Source of the DNA: Klebsiella ornithinolytica NBRC 105727 = ATCC 31898
GTDB taxonomy: Bacteria; Pseudomonadota; Gammaproteobacteria; Enterobacterales; Enterobacteriaceae
Direction of reading: 5' to 3'
Assembly: GCF_001598295.1 (NCBI RefSeq)
Contig: NZ_BCYR01000007.1
Span: forward strand, 124,001 to 188,000
Length of the DNA stretch: 64,000 bases
Shown here: positions 7,583-16,214 of the stretch, one piece after another
How the letters are laid out: every line of letters begins with the position of its first letter
How positions within the stretch are numbered: position 1 is the stretch's first letter
Translations under genes and position numbers: made by a program
The notes under the pieces: model-generated
What the model was told of the DNA's origin: nothing
What the model saw: the letters and a program-made list of their open reading frames with translations, nothing else
The model's database searches: none

Positions 7583-8449
7583 TCAGGCATGCGAGAGCGT
7601 CGGGAACATCAGCTTACGCTCCTTAAAGATATTTTCTTTTGCCGCATAGATGAAAAGAAAATCATCAATTTCAATTTTTTCGTATTCACCTGCCCGGTCT
7701 TCCCTGGGCGTAAAGCCTAAAATAACCTGGCGGGTATGTTGCGCCGCAAGTTCATTCACGATCCTGGTCATCGAACTGGTGCTGTCACAGAAAATATCAA
7801 AACAGAGCAATGCATGATCGTTTTGCATGGCGATCGCCACGGCATTATTTTTCTCCGAGTAATAGACAAAGTGCTTCATAAACGCCGAGCAGTAGAACAT
7901 CAGCAGACCGAAGTTATTGTGTGCCGAGAGGCGGGAGAACGGGTTGGCTTTCTGATAATAGTACTTGAGGATATTCACATCGCTCTCTTTATCCATATCC
8001 AGCTTGCGAAAATCCCCGGCAACGGGCGTAACCGGCAGGGCGTACTGGTATTCGTCGGTCTGTTCAAAGCCGAATTTAGGATAGAAATCAACGGTTGTGG
8101 AGTTAGCGAAGAGAAAAATACCGTCGGCCTGATCCTGCCAGTCAGCCAGAATATGGTTAATCAGCTGGCTGGCCAGACCCTTTTCGCGATAATCGGTGGC
8201 GGTCATCACGGTCCCAATCTGGATATAGCGCCTGGGCTCCCCCTGCCACATTAGATCGATAATGTTAGCCGACGCATTGGCAATCACTTTATTATGATCA
8301 ACAAACGCATAAGGAATATAGGACTCGGTCCAGTAGCCTTTTTTGTACCACTCTTTAAAAGAGAGGTCAAAGGTCTTAATTGCCAAATTAATGAAGCTGT
8401 TTCTTAACACATCATCATGGACAACCTGCTTGACTAATTTGTATTTCAT
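7583..8449 (-). CDS. GNAT-family N-acetyltransferase
   Basis: A 288-residue protein. The N-terminal half is a GNAT fold with an acetyl-CoA motif A (IGTVMTATDYREKGLASQLI, with R-E-K-G-L-A in place of the classic Q/R-x-x-G-x-G/A), then NSTTVDFYPKFGF as motif B. The remaining ~140 residues form a second lobe that could be a degenerate GNAT or ligand domain, as in Eis-like two-domain acetyltransferases. ATG 8449 has AAGGAA upstream; an earlier in-frame start would add 17 residues without a ribosome site. The substrate is unknown. Confidence 0.75.
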   Translation of the reverse strand: MKYKLVKQVVHDDVLRNSFINLAIKTFDLSFKEWYKKGYWTESYIPYAFVDHNKVIANASANIIDLMWQGEPRRYIQIGTVMTATDYREKGLASQLINHILADWQDQADGIFLFANSTTVDFYPKFGFEQTDEYQYALPVTPVAGDFRKLDMDKESDVNILKYYYQKANPFSRLSAHNNFGLLMFYCSAFMKHFVYYSEKNNAVAIAMQNDHALLCFDIFCDSTSSMTRIVNELAAQHTRQVILGFTPREDRAGEYEKIEIDDFLFIYAAKENIFKERKLMFPTLSHA

Positions 8450-8846
8450 TGGTCTGTATTCCTTTTTATAAGTTCTGAGACCTGACACGACGACGACCAT
8501 TTTAATAGCAAAAATATTGACTCACTTATAGCGTTGAGTATGAACTTTTCACGATGTTTGTACAGTTTGTCCCTTCAGTGGTTTCTCAGGACGTTGGCTC
8601 GGTCACAGTACGCCGGGCAGGAAGGGGGGAGAAGCAGACGAATGCGCGGACAGGTGAGCGCCGATCCTTGACCGCCATCATTTTTGCGAGCGCATTTGTC
8701 GATAAAAGTTTCACTGGTAAAACTTATTAGCCCTGAGATTTAATTTCTATTAACTCTCACGCATTCCACTTTGTACAAGCTTGACAACATATTTTCTCAT
8801 TGCTAATAGTTAAGCCACATCTTAAATAATAAACAAAGTTTAATAT
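8450..8846. other. Divergent intergenic region
   Basis: It separates the minus-strand GNAT gene from the plus-strand formamidase operon. Apart from the promoter-like hexamers at 8781-8809 I see no gene or clear repeat. Confidence 0.5.
8781..8809 (+). promoter_or_regulatory. Candidate sigma-70 promoter of the formamidase-RidA operon
   Basis: A perfect -35 hexamer TTGACA (8781-8786), a 17-base spacer and TAATAG as -10 (8804-8809). The first gene starts 37 bases beyond and has no obvious Shine-Dalgarno site. Confidence 0.5.
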
Positions 8847-9650
8847 ATGAAACTCAGCGTCGGGAGTTATGACAACAGCACAACCGTAGATAATGAGGCA
8901 GAAATACTGGCTGACTTTCAGCAGCGAAGTCAGCAGGCATATCAGTGCGGCGAAAATATCATGACTTTTTGTTATGGTGAAAGTCCACGGGAACGTATTG
9001 ACTGGTTTATTTCTGCCGCCAGTAAAATGGGCACGATAATATTTATTCATGGCGGGTACTGGCAATCCTGTAATAAAGAGGATTTTGCTTTTATTACTGC
9101 CGGGCCGCTGACCCGCGGGTTTGATGTGATGTTGGTGGAATATACGTTAGCGCCGCAGGCGACGTTAACAGAGATCCATCGGCAGATTGGCGCGGCGCTG
9201 GATGCCATTGGCCGCCAGCCGGGTCTGTGCAGCCCGGTTTATCTGAGTGGGCACTCCGCAGGCGGCCATCTGGCAGCCTGCTGGCAGGCGCATCCGGTCG
9301 CCGATGCGGTCCTGGCAATCAGCGGGATTTATGAGCTTGAGCCTTTGCTGAGTACGGCGGTCAACCGGTCACTGCAGCTGACGCCCGCGGAGGTGAACGA
9401 CCTCAGTCCGCTGCGTCATTTAGCGGAGAAGATCTCCCCTCTGACGCTGTTTTACGGCACCGCCGAGCGAACCGAGCTTATCGCGCAGAGTGAAAACTAT
9501 GCTCAGCGGTTGCGCCAGCGGGGGAGGCCGGTTGACGTAATAGCCCTGCCGGGAGCTAACCACTACACCATCCTTGACGCGCTGTTTGCCACCGATGGCG
9601 CACTTTTCAGCCAGCTTTACCACGACGAGAATCCTTTATGCGAGACGTAA
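8847..9650 (+). CDS. Alpha/beta hydrolase, arylformamidase-like
   Basis: A 267-residue cytoplasmic hydrolase. HGGYW at residues 68-72 is the oxyanion-hole motif of kynurenine formamidases and related esterases. GHSAGG (135-140) carries the nucleophile Ser137, and the NHY histidine at 239 completes the triad. The usual acid position appears to be Glu207 (YGTAERTE) rather than Asp. The family splits N-formylkynurenine or similar N-formyl/ester bonds. The last 13 bases overlap the RidA gene, so the two are translationally linked. With an aromatic/aspartate-type aminotransferase and a permease downstream, an amino-acid-derived substrate is likely, but no kynureninase or tryptophan dioxygenase is present. 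Confidence 0.75.
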   Translation: MKLSVGSYDNSTTVDNEAEILADFQQRSQQAYQCGENIMTFCYGESPRERIDWFISAASKMGTIIFIHGGYWQSCNKEDFAFITAGPLTRGFDVMLVEYTLAPQATLTEIHRQIGAALDAIGRQPGLCSPVYLSGHSAGGHLAACWQAHPVADAVLAISGIYELEPLLSTAVNRSLQLTPAEVNDLSPLRHLAEKISPLTLFYGTAERTELIAQSENYAQRLRQRGRPVDVIALPGANHYTILDALFATDGALFSQLYHDENPLCET

Positions 9651-10009
9651 TTCACACCGGCCTTCCGGATATCGGTCAGCCGTTCTCCTGGGCGACACGC
9701 GGCGGCGGGATGCTCTTTACCGCGCATGGCCCGGTTCGGGCTGATGGCACCATTGAAACCGGCCCGGCGGAACAGCAGATCGCCCTGACTTTCGATAATC
9801 TCACCCAGGCGCTACAGGCGGCCGGGAGCCATAGCGATAATGTTCTCCAGGTTATTATTTATCTGACTGACGTCAATGATGTTGCACGCCTTGATGATAT
9901 TTACCAGCGCTATTTCAATGCCCCTTATCCTAATCGTTCGACGGTGATCGTTGATAAATTAGTGGTGCCGGGAATGAAAATAGAAATTACCGTCAGCGCT
10001 ACGGCCTGA
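9638..10009 (+). CDS. RidA/YjgF/UK114 family protein
   Basis: A 123-residue RidA-like protein. The family's functional arginine is in the conserved context PYPNRSTVIVDKLVVPGMKI, followed by EITVSA. LQVIIYLTDVNDVARLDDIY is the typical mid-region. RidA proteins hydrolyse reactive enamine/imine intermediates released by PLP enzymes. The neighbouring PLP aminotransferase makes that role plausible here. The N-terminus (HTGLPDIGQPFSWATRGGGM) departs from canonical RidA, placing it among the Rid subfamilies of catabolic operons. It overlaps the upstream hydrolase by 13 bases. Confidence 0.85.
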   Translation: MRDVIHTGLPDIGQPFSWATRGGGMLFTAHGPVRADGTIETGPAEQQIALTFDNLTQALQAAGSHSDNVLQVIIYLTDVNDVARLDDIYQRYFNAPYPNRSTVIVDKLVVPGMKIEITVSATA

Positions 10010-10063
10010 AAATAAAAATAAATATTCACCTGCCAGTCATATTTATTATGGCTAAGGATACCT

Positions 10064-11257
10064 ATGTTCGCAGAAATTAAACCGTCGACTCCCGACCCTA
10101 TTATGTCGTTAATGGAAGCCTATTTGCAGGACCGCAATCCGCGGAAAGTGAATTTGGGCATCGGCTTATATTATGACGAGCGAGGGGAGGTACCGCTGAT
10201 GCGGGCCGTCGAGCTGGCAGAACAGCGCCTGCTGGCGCAGCAGCTGCCGCACGGCTATCCGCCGATTGAAGGCAGCGTAAGCTTTGCCAGCCAGATACAG
10301 ACCTTGCTGCTGGGGCCTGCCGCCCCGGAGCATGCGCTGGCGACGGTGCAAACCGTTGGCGGTTCTGGGGCGTTGAAGCTGGCGGCCGATTTTCTCGTTC
10401 ACTTTTTACAGCGTAAAGAGATTTGGGTCTCTGATCCAACCTGGGCCAACCATCAGGCGATTTTTTCCGGCGCAGGGCTGCAGGTGAACCGCTATCCCTA
10501 TTTTGACAATCTCCGCGGCGAACTGCGCTTTGCCGACATGCTGGCGACCCTGCAGACGCTACCCGCCGGCACGGCGGTGCTGCTGCACCCATGCTGCCAT
10601 AATCCAACCGGGACCGATCTGAGCCACAGCCAGTGGCAGACGCTTCTGGACGTGGTTCAGGCGCAGGGACTGCTGCCATTTTTCGATATCGCCTATCAGG
10701 GTTTTGGCGCCGGGCTGGAAGAGGACTGCTATGCGCTGAGGCTGGCGCTGGAAAGCGATCTGGATTTTATCGTCGCCAACTCTTTTTCGAAAAATATCGC
10801 CCTGTACGGCCAGCGGGTCGGGGGATTAACCGTGCGCTGCGCCAACGCGCAGACCGCCGCCAACGTCCAGGGGGCCTTAAAGACCTTAATTCGCCGTAGC
10901 TATTCCTGTCCGCCGACCCACGGCAGCCGGATCGTCGACATGGTGTTAGCCGACGCGCAGCTCCGCCAGCTGTGGCAGGAAGAGCTGGCGGCCATGCGTC
11001 AGAGGATCCAGCAGATGCGCCTGCGTTTGTCCGCCGGCCTGGAGCAGGGCGGTTCTCAGCTGGATTACCGGCGCATCCGCGATCAGCGCGGGATGTTCAG
11101 CTATACCGGTCTGGACGAACGGCAGGTGAGCGAGCTGCGCCAGCGCTATGCCATTTATCTGGTGGCACCGGGACGGATGTGTCTACCCGGTCTTAATGGT
11201 GACAACATTGATTATGTCACCGCCGCTATTCTCGATGTGACCACCGCCGCTCGCTAA
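10064..11257 (+). CDS. PLP aminotransferase, aspartate/aromatic type (class I)
   Basis: A 397-residue fold-type I aminotransferase colinear with AspC/TyrB. It shows the CHNPTG motif (Asn180), DIAYQGF (Asp208, Tyr211) and the PLP lysine in NSFSKN (Lys243) followed by YGQRVG. The carboxylate-binding arginine is in APGRMCLPGL. Substitutions around the substrate pocket compared with AspC (for instance MCLPG for the usual VNVAG) suggest a different side-chain specificity. It follows ridA by 54 bases and precedes the permease by 11, so it is clearly in the same operon. The likely role is transamination of the imported amino acid. The substrate is not determinable. Confidence 0.85.
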   Translation: MFAEIKPSTPDPIMSLMEAYLQDRNPRKVNLGIGLYYDERGEVPLMRAVELAEQRLLAQQLPHGYPPIEGSVSFASQIQTLLLGPAAPEHALATVQTVGGSGALKLAADFLVHFLQRKEIWVSDPTWANHQAIFSGAGLQVNRYPYFDNLRGELRFADMLATLQTLPAGTAVLLHPCCHNPTGTDLSHSQWQTLLDVVQAQGLLPFFDIAYQGFGAGLEEDCYALRLALESDLDFIVANSFSKNIALYGQRVGGLTVRCANAQTAANVQGALKTLIRRSYSCPPTHGSRIVDMVLADAQLRQLWQEELAAMRQRIQQMRLRLSAGLEQGGSQLDYRRIRDQRGMFSYTGLDERQVSELRQRYAIYLVAPGRMCLPGLNGDNIDYVTAAILDVTTAAR

Positions 11258-11268
11258 GGCAGGAACGA

Positions 11269-12678
11269 ATGAAAGATCGCAAGCGTTTTGATGAGATTGC
11301 ACAGCGCCAGGGCGGGCTGAAGAAACAGCTTACCGCCGGGCAAATGTCGATGTTGGCGATCGGCGGCGCGATTGGTACCGGGTTGTTTCTGGGGAGCGCC
11401 TACGCCATTCAGATGGCCGGACCGTCGGTGCTGCTGAGCTATCTGATAGGGGGGGTGATTGCGCTGCTGCTGATGGGCTGCCTGGCGGAGATGACTTCAG
11501 AGCATCCGACCCCCGGCTCATTCGGTGACTATGCCGAGTTTTATCTCAGTCCGCTGTGTGGATTCCTGGTGCGCTACTCCTACTGGTCCTGCGTGGTGCT
11601 GGCGGTGGGTACCGAGGTGACGGCCATTGGAATGTATATGCAGTTCTGGTTCCCGCATACGCCGGTCTGGCCCTGGGTGCTGCTGTTCTCCGCCCTGGTG
11701 ATGGTGATCAACGTTATTGGCGTGAAATGGTTCGGACAGGTGGAGTATGCGCTATCGACGATCAAGGTTCTGGCGATCGTGGCTTTTATCGTCATCGGCC
11801 TGGGGATCCTGGCCTTCTCCGCCAACCCAACCTACGGCCTGCATAATTTTACCGATGGCGGTGGGTTTATGCCGTTTGGGATCAGCGGCATGTGGTTTGC
11901 GACCATTGTTTCTATCTTCAGCTATCTGAGTATTGAAATGATCGCCGTGGCGGCAGGCGAGGCGAAAAACCCGGTGGTGGCGGTGAAGTCTGCGTTTAAA
12001 GGGACCATCCTGCGCCTGTTTATTTTCTATATGCTGTCGATTGCGCTCATGCTGGCGATTGTGCCGTGGCGTCAGTCCGGCACCAGCGAAAGCCCCTTCC
12101 TGGTGGCGATGAACGTGATTCACTTGCCGTATGCCGGCGGTATTTTTAACTTTATCGTCCTGATCGCGGCGCTCTCGGCCATGAACAGCCAGCTGTATAT
12201 CACCACGCGGATGATGTTCTCGCTATCGCGTGCCGGGCAGGCACCGGCTGCGTTCGGTCGGATCAGCGCGCGCGGGATCCCGGTGAATGCGTTGGCCCTC
12301 TCCTGCGTCGGCATCATGGTCTCTATTGTCCTGAGCGTGCTCTACCCGCAGCAGGCGTTTGCCGCGATGATGTCTATTTCGGTCTATGGAGCCTGTTTCA
12401 CCTGGCTGATGATCTTTATCACCCACCTGTTTTTCCGCCGCCAGCATACGCAAACGGTGCTCAAATTTCGCTTGTGGGGCTATCCCTGGAGCCCGTTGCT
12501 GGGGGCTGCTCTGATGCTGGCGCTGCTGATTTCAACAGCGTTTACCGATTTCTTCCGCATGACGCTGTGGTTTGGCATTCCGTTTACGCTGCTGCTGACC
12601 GGGCTCTATTTTTATAGCCGCCGTTCCCGGCCCATCTTATCGACGATTCATCCGCCCGAAGCCGATCGGGCGCCATAA
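11269..12678 (+). CDS. Amino-acid permease, APC superfamily (AAT-type)
   Basis: A 469-residue transporter with about 12 membrane helices. The N-terminal signature LTAGQMSMLAIGGAIGTGLFLGSA is the helix-1 substrate-binding loop of the AAT family (GGAIGTGLF). Helix 2 to loop 3 contains PGSFGDYAEFYL in place of the usual GSF..YA. EAKNPVVAVKSA is the conserved loop before helix 7. It imports an amino acid by proton symport in characterised members. As last gene of the formamidase/RidA/aminotransferase operon it probably supplies their substrate. A strong hairpin follows. Confidence 0.85.
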   Translation: MKDRKRFDEIAQRQGGLKKQLTAGQMSMLAIGGAIGTGLFLGSAYAIQMAGPSVLLSYLIGGVIALLLMGCLAEMTSEHPTPGSFGDYAEFYLSPLCGFLVRYSYWSCVVLAVGTEVTAIGMYMQFWFPHTPVWPWVLLFSALVMVINVIGVKWFGQVEYALSTIKVLAIVAFIVIGLGILAFSANPTYGLHNFTDGGGFMPFGISGMWFATIVSIFSYLSIEMIAVAAGEAKNPVVAVKSAFKGTILRLFIFYMLSIALMLAIVPWRQSGTSESPFLVAMNVIHLPYAGGIFNFIVLIAALSAMNSQLYITTRMMFSLSRAGQAPAAFGRISARGIPVNALALSCVGIMVSIVLSVLYPQQAFAAMMSISVYGACFTWLMIFITHLFFRRQHTQTVLKFRLWGYPWSPLLGAALMLALLISTAFTDFFRMTLWFGIPFTLLLTGLYFYSRRSRPILSTIHPPEADRAP

Positions 12679-12679
12679 G

Positions 12680-12715
12680 ATAACCGCTCGCCTCTGGCCG
12701 CAGGCGAGCGGTTAT
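12680..12715 (+). terminator. Strong hairpin ending the permease operon
   Basis: ATAACCGCTCGCCT pairs perfectly with AGGCGAGCGGTTAT around an 8-base loop. There is no long T-run, but it sits two bases after the stop codon and between convergent genes. Confidence 0.65.
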
Positions 12716-12718
12716 TCG

Positions 12719-12928
12719 CTACGCTTTCCCCCAGTCGCAGATAATAACGTGGTGACGACTACGACAGTCAGGGAGCGAACTGGACTGTCCGGCGTTGTCA
12801 CCTTCCGTCTCTTTTGGCGGCGGTGAAAAATACCCCGCGCAGGCGGTCAGCGGTAACACTAAAGTAAGAATAAGAAGTCTGGACACAGAAAAACCTGGCA
12901 GCGTGGGGGAAGTGCCCGTTTTTATCAT
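12719..12928 (-). CDS. Small putative lipoprotein
   Basis: 69 residues with a lipoprotein signal: LLILTLVLPLTACAGYF, in which LTAC is the lipobox and Cys30 the lipidation site. The mature part is proline- and serine-rich and then carries CRSRHHVIICDWGKA. The upstream ribosome site is weak and the true start may be the internal GTG at residue 15, which would give a more normal signal length. No family recognised. Confidence 0.5.
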   Translation of the reverse strand: MIKTGTSPTLPGFSVSRLLILTLVLPLTACAGYFSPPPKETEGDNAGQSSSLPDCRSRHHVIICDWGKA

Positions 12929-13147
12929 TAAGAATATGATCGGGGTGGAGCTATTTTGTTTAATTATGGATAATGGCGGCGCGAGAAAATAAACATAATG
13001 CCTGTCAGTTTATTCTCAACAAAATATTCCCTGAGTCAGCCATCATGATGCCAGCAACGCTTACAGCGGTTGCTCCGGTATTGAGTTTTTCCGGGTTATG
13101 ATAACGGGTCAGCAAGCGGATATATTAACGCAAGAAGGAATGCCTCG
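12929..13147. other. Intergenic region upstream of the CatB-like gene
   Basis: It contains a stem (AGCAACGCT 13053-13061 with AGCGGTTGCT 13065-13074) and AT-rich stretches suitable for divergent promoters. No gene seen. Confidence 0.4.
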
Positions 13148-13780
13148 ATGGCCGATAAACACTGGTCAATCACCGAACGCCTGCATCTGACGGTAACCAA
13201 CCCGAATGTGATCATTCGCGGCAGCCACAGCTACTACAGCGACTGCTGGGATCGCGGATTTGAACGTTGCGTGGTGCGCTACCTGCACGGCGATGCCGTC
13301 AGCGAAGGGTGGGAGCCCTTAGGTCATGTAGATAAGCTCTTTATTGGTAATTTTGTCTGTATCGCGCCGGAAGTGGTGATCCTGATGGGCGGCAACAGCA
13401 CGCACCGGATGGACTGGATCAGCCTCTATCCGTTTGTATCATGCGTTAACGAAGCCTATCAGCATCGCGGTGATACCGTGCTCGGAGATGGTTGCTGGAT
13501 TGGCATGCGGGCGATGATTATGCCGGGCGTCACAATTGGCGAAGGCGCCGTGGTGGCGGCGGGAGCGGTGGTCACCAAAGACGTTCCGCCATATGCCGTC
13601 GTCGGCGGAAATCCGGCTACCTTTATTAAGTATCGTTTCCCCGAACCGGACATTGAGCGACTGCTGAAGCTGGATCTCTATCAATTAGAGGAAGAGACAT
13701 TGTTGAACCTGCAGCCGCTGCTCTCCAGCCCGGATATTAGCGCGCTGGAGCAGGCGGTGGCGCAGCATCGATCCGCCTGA
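13148..13780 (+). CDS. CatB-type O-acetyltransferase (xenobiotic acyltransferase)
   Basis: A 210-residue left-handed beta-helix acetyltransferase. Family landmarks of type B chloramphenicol acetyltransferases and Vat enzymes are present: SHSYYSD near the start, the catalytic histidine in [29 protein letters not shown] as hexapeptide repeats, then [14 protein letters not shown]. These trimeric enzymes transfer acetyl from acetyl-CoA to hydroxyls of antibiotics or sugars. Whether this one acts on chloramphenicol cannot be told; chromosomal copies often have weak or other activity. GAAGGAA lies eight bases before the ATG. Single-gene unit between a lipoprotein gene and cadC. Confidence 0.8.
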   Translation: MADKHWSITERLHLTVTNPNVIIRGSHSYYSDCWDRGFERCVVRYLHGDAVSEGWEPLGHVDKLFIGNFVCIAPEVVILMGGNSTHRMDWISLYPFVSCVNEAYQHRGDTVLGDGCWIGMRAMIMPGVTIGEGAVVAAGAVVTKDVPPYAVVGGNPATFIKYRFPEPDIERLLKLDLYQLEEETLLNLQPLLSSPDISALEQAVAQHRSA

Positions 13781-13854
13781 AAGCCGGAGCTCGTCCCTGC
13801 CGGGGCCGCGGATCTGTTGCGCGGCGACGGCGGGGAGTCCAGATAACCGGCTTT
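13780..13854. repeat. Large GC-rich inverted repeat after the CatB-like gene
   Basis: AAAGCCGG at 13780-13787 pairs with CCGGCTTT at 13847-13854. The intervening 59 bases contain further complementary GC blocks (CCCTGCCG / CGGCGGGG). It starts at the stop codon, so it may act as a terminator or be a degenerate REP-like unit. Confidence 0.5.
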
Positions 13855-14316
13855 ACCGCCGCTGAAGCACGCCTCTTTAATGCGCCCGCGCGCGGGTGTT
13901 TCCCGGAATAGTCCGCGTCCTGCGGAAAATCAGTCGCTGCGCTGGGCGTAATACTTCTCTGTCTGTGCGGCGACGTAGCTTGTCCCGCCGCATGAGCGGA
14001 GCATTGGGCATCATCATCCGCTTTTTCCTGGGCAATGTCGGTAGAGAGCCGGGGGGAATAGCAGCATGTGTCTCCATGAATAGTCTGGCCGCTCGGGGGC
14101 TTCCCGAAACGTCAGAGGCACAACAGGCCTTCATTTTTCTGAAGTAATGACGCAGATGTTAATAAACCATTGCCGGTTTTGTTTAGAAATAAAAACTGGC
14201 TAAGCGAAATAAGTGCAGAATGATATAACGCGTTCAAGGTAATGACCCCTATCATAAATAGGGAGGGGAAATGTGTTATCATCGCGCCTTTCCCTTTTCG
14301 TTTTGGGCTCTTTTTT
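13855..14316. other. Upstream region of cadC, no convincing gene
   Basis: Two overlapping frames on opposite strands (13896-14147 plus, 13877-14134 minus) have arginine-rich, non-biological composition and no ribosome site. The last 150 bases are AT-rich and probably hold the cadC promoter. No tRNA is seen, although in E. coli a pheU tRNA lies near cadC. Confidence 0.5.
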
Positions 14317-15849
14317 ATGCAACAACCTGTTGTTCGCGTGGGAGAATGGCTGGTTACACCCTCTGTTAACCAAATCAGCCGGAAGGGGCGCCAGCTTACT
14401 CTGGAACCGCGCTTAATCGATCTTTTGGTCTTCTTTGCCCGTCACCCTGGTGAAGTGCTCAGCAGGGACGAGCTTATTGATAATGTCTGGACACGTAACG
14501 TGGTCACCAGCCACGTCGTCACGCAGAGTATTTCCGAGCTACGTAAGTCGTTGAAAGATGGCAATGATAGTAGCCTCGAATATATTGCGACGGTACCCAA
14601 GCGCGGCTATAAGCTCACGGTGCCGGTCATCTGGTGCACGGAAGAGGGGGAAGAGCCCGCGATGGCGATCTCCCCTGCGGTCCCCGCTGCGACGCCTGAC
14701 CTGACGACCCCGACGCGCGCTGCCGGCGAGATTGAGCAAGGCCAGACGCCGTCCGCAAAACCGGAGAAGCGCCGACGTATTACTACCTTCTGGGTATGGA
14801 TCCTGTTCCTGCTGGCGCTGGGTTCCTGCGTGGCCCTGGTGGCGCTGTCGTCGATCGAGTCGCGGCCACCGGTGAATAAAGCGCGCCTGCTGCTGAACCC
14901 GCGCGATATCGATATCCATCTGCTGAAAGGTAACTCCTGCACCAACTGGGCATCGCAGCATTCGTATGCGGTGGGCCTGGGCAGTCTGGTGACCACGTCG
15001 CTCAACACCTTCTCGACCTTTATGGTGCATGACAAAACCAACTACAACATTAATGAGCCAAGCAGTTCAGGTAAAACGCTGACGATTGAGTTCGTCAACC
15101 AGCGGCACTATCGCGCGCAGCAGTGCTTTATGTCCGTGCAGATGGTGGATAACGCCGACGGTTCAACGATGATGGACAAACGTTATTTCATTACCAGCGA
15201 CAACCAGCTGGCGATTCAAAACGATCTGCTGAGCAGCTTATCGGAGGCCTTAAAGCAGCCGTGGTCGGAACGCATGCAGGCGATGCTGAAACAGTATCAA
15301 CCGTCGCACAGCACGGCGCTGACCCATTTCTACGAGTCGCATCAGTTATTAATGAACGGTGATGTCGATTCCTTAGGTAAGGCCAGCGCGCTGCTTGATG
15401 ATGTGATTAAAGACTCGCCTGAGTTTGCTTACGCCTATGCGGAAAAAACGCTGGTGGATGTTTTACGTCATTCGCAGCAGCCGTTAAATAAAGAGCAGCT
15501 CAACGCGCTGTACGCTGAAATCACTCGGGTTGGCGATATGCCGGGGATCAAAGATACGGCGGTATTTTACCAAATTAAAACAGTGGATTTGCTGGGCCAG
15601 GGTAAAGTCGATGAAGCGTATAACGCGATTAATACCGGGATCGACCTTGAGATGTCGTGGATGAATTACGTGCTGCTGGGTAAAGTCTACGAGATGAAAG
15701 GGGAGAACCGGGAAGCAGCGGATGCTTATCTGACGGCCTTTAATTTACGCCCGGGCGAGAACACCTTTTACTGGATTGAAAATGCAGTATTCCAGACCTC
15801 GGTTACCCGCGTGGTCCCGTACCTCGATAATTTCCTCTCTTCAGAATAA
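14317..15849 (+). CDS. cadC: CadC, membrane-integrated acid/lysine-responsive activator
   Basis: 510 residues (E. coli 512). Residues 1-105 are an OmpR/PhoB-type winged helix (TLEPRLIDLLVFFARHPGEV, VTQSISELRKSLKD, YIATVPKRGYKL). A proline-rich linker and one membrane helix (about 157-180) follow, then a periplasmic pH-sensing domain. Both cysteines of the known regulatory disulfide are kept (Cys208 and Cys270). CadC activates cadBA at low pH when lysine is present and is held inactive by the lysine permease LysP. ATG 14317 (MQQPVVRVGEWL) matches E. coli exactly; an upstream in-frame ATG at 14242 is less likely. Followed by a terminator and the cadBA promoter region. Confidence 0.97.
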   Translation: MQQPVVRVGEWLVTPSVNQISRKGRQLTLEPRLIDLLVFFARHPGEVLSRDELIDNVWTRNVVTSHVVTQSISELRKSLKDGNDSSLEYIATVPKRGYKLTVPVIWCTEEGEEPAMAISPAVPAATPDLTTPTRAAGEIEQGQTPSAKPEKRRRITTFWVWILFLLALGSCVALVALSSIESRPPVNKARLLLNPRDIDIHLLKGNSCTNWASQHSYAVGLGSLVTTSLNTFSTFMVHDKTNYNINEPSSSGKTLTIEFVNQRHYRAQQCFMSVQMVDNADGSTMMDKRYFITSDNQLAIQNDLLSSLSEALKQPWSERMQAMLKQYQPSHSTALTHFYESHQLLMNGDVDSLGKASALLDDVIKDSPEFAYAYAEKTLVDVLRHSQQPLNKEQLNALYAEITRVGDMPGIKDTAVFYQIKTVDLLGQGKVDEAYNAINTGIDLEMSWMNYVLLGKVYEMKGENREAADAYLTAFNLRPGENTFYWIENAVFQTSVTRVVPYLDNFLSSE

Positions 15850-15852
15850 GTA

Positions 15853-15896
15853 AACCCTCACCATACTCAGGATATTGAGTGTGGTGAGGTTAATTT
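15853..15896 (+). terminator. cadC terminator
   Basis: CTCACCATACTCA (15857-15869) pairs with TGAGTGTGGTGAG (15876-15888), all 13 positions including one G-U, loop of six, followed by GTTAATTTT. It begins a few bases after the cadC stop. Confidence 0.8.
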
Positions 15897-16214
15897 TATG
15901 TTTCTCATGAGCACCCTGATTGTTATATATATTTAACGCCACAATGGCGAAATACAACACAAATTCAACACGCGGAATTGGTTATAACCTACTGTAAAAC
16001 AACGATGTTTATCTTTTTATGATATCAACATGTCATCCTGATATGTTAATTGAAAAAGGTCAAAATATCATTTGTCTGATGTTTGTTGTTATTTCACTTT
16101 ATCTTTAGGACTTATCTTCTTTGAATCAGTAATCTTGTTGGCAGTTGGTCGGGTCAATTAAAGGTTCTATATCATGATCTGTACCTCCCAAATAAACTTA
16201 GGAGAAAAGCAAAC
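15897..16214 (+). promoter_or_regulatory. cadBA control region
   Basis: A 318-base AT-rich region between cadC and cadB with many short A/T tracts. In E. coli the equivalent region holds two CadC binding sites and is silenced by H-NS. The base composition here fits that, but I did not assign individual CadC sites. TTAGGAG is the cadB ribosome site, nine bases before the ATG. Confidence 0.6.

Noticed and set aside
13877-14147. Two overlapping 83-85-codon frames on opposite strands upstream of cadC
   Set aside because: Arg-rich, no ribosome site, and mutually overlapping almost completely.
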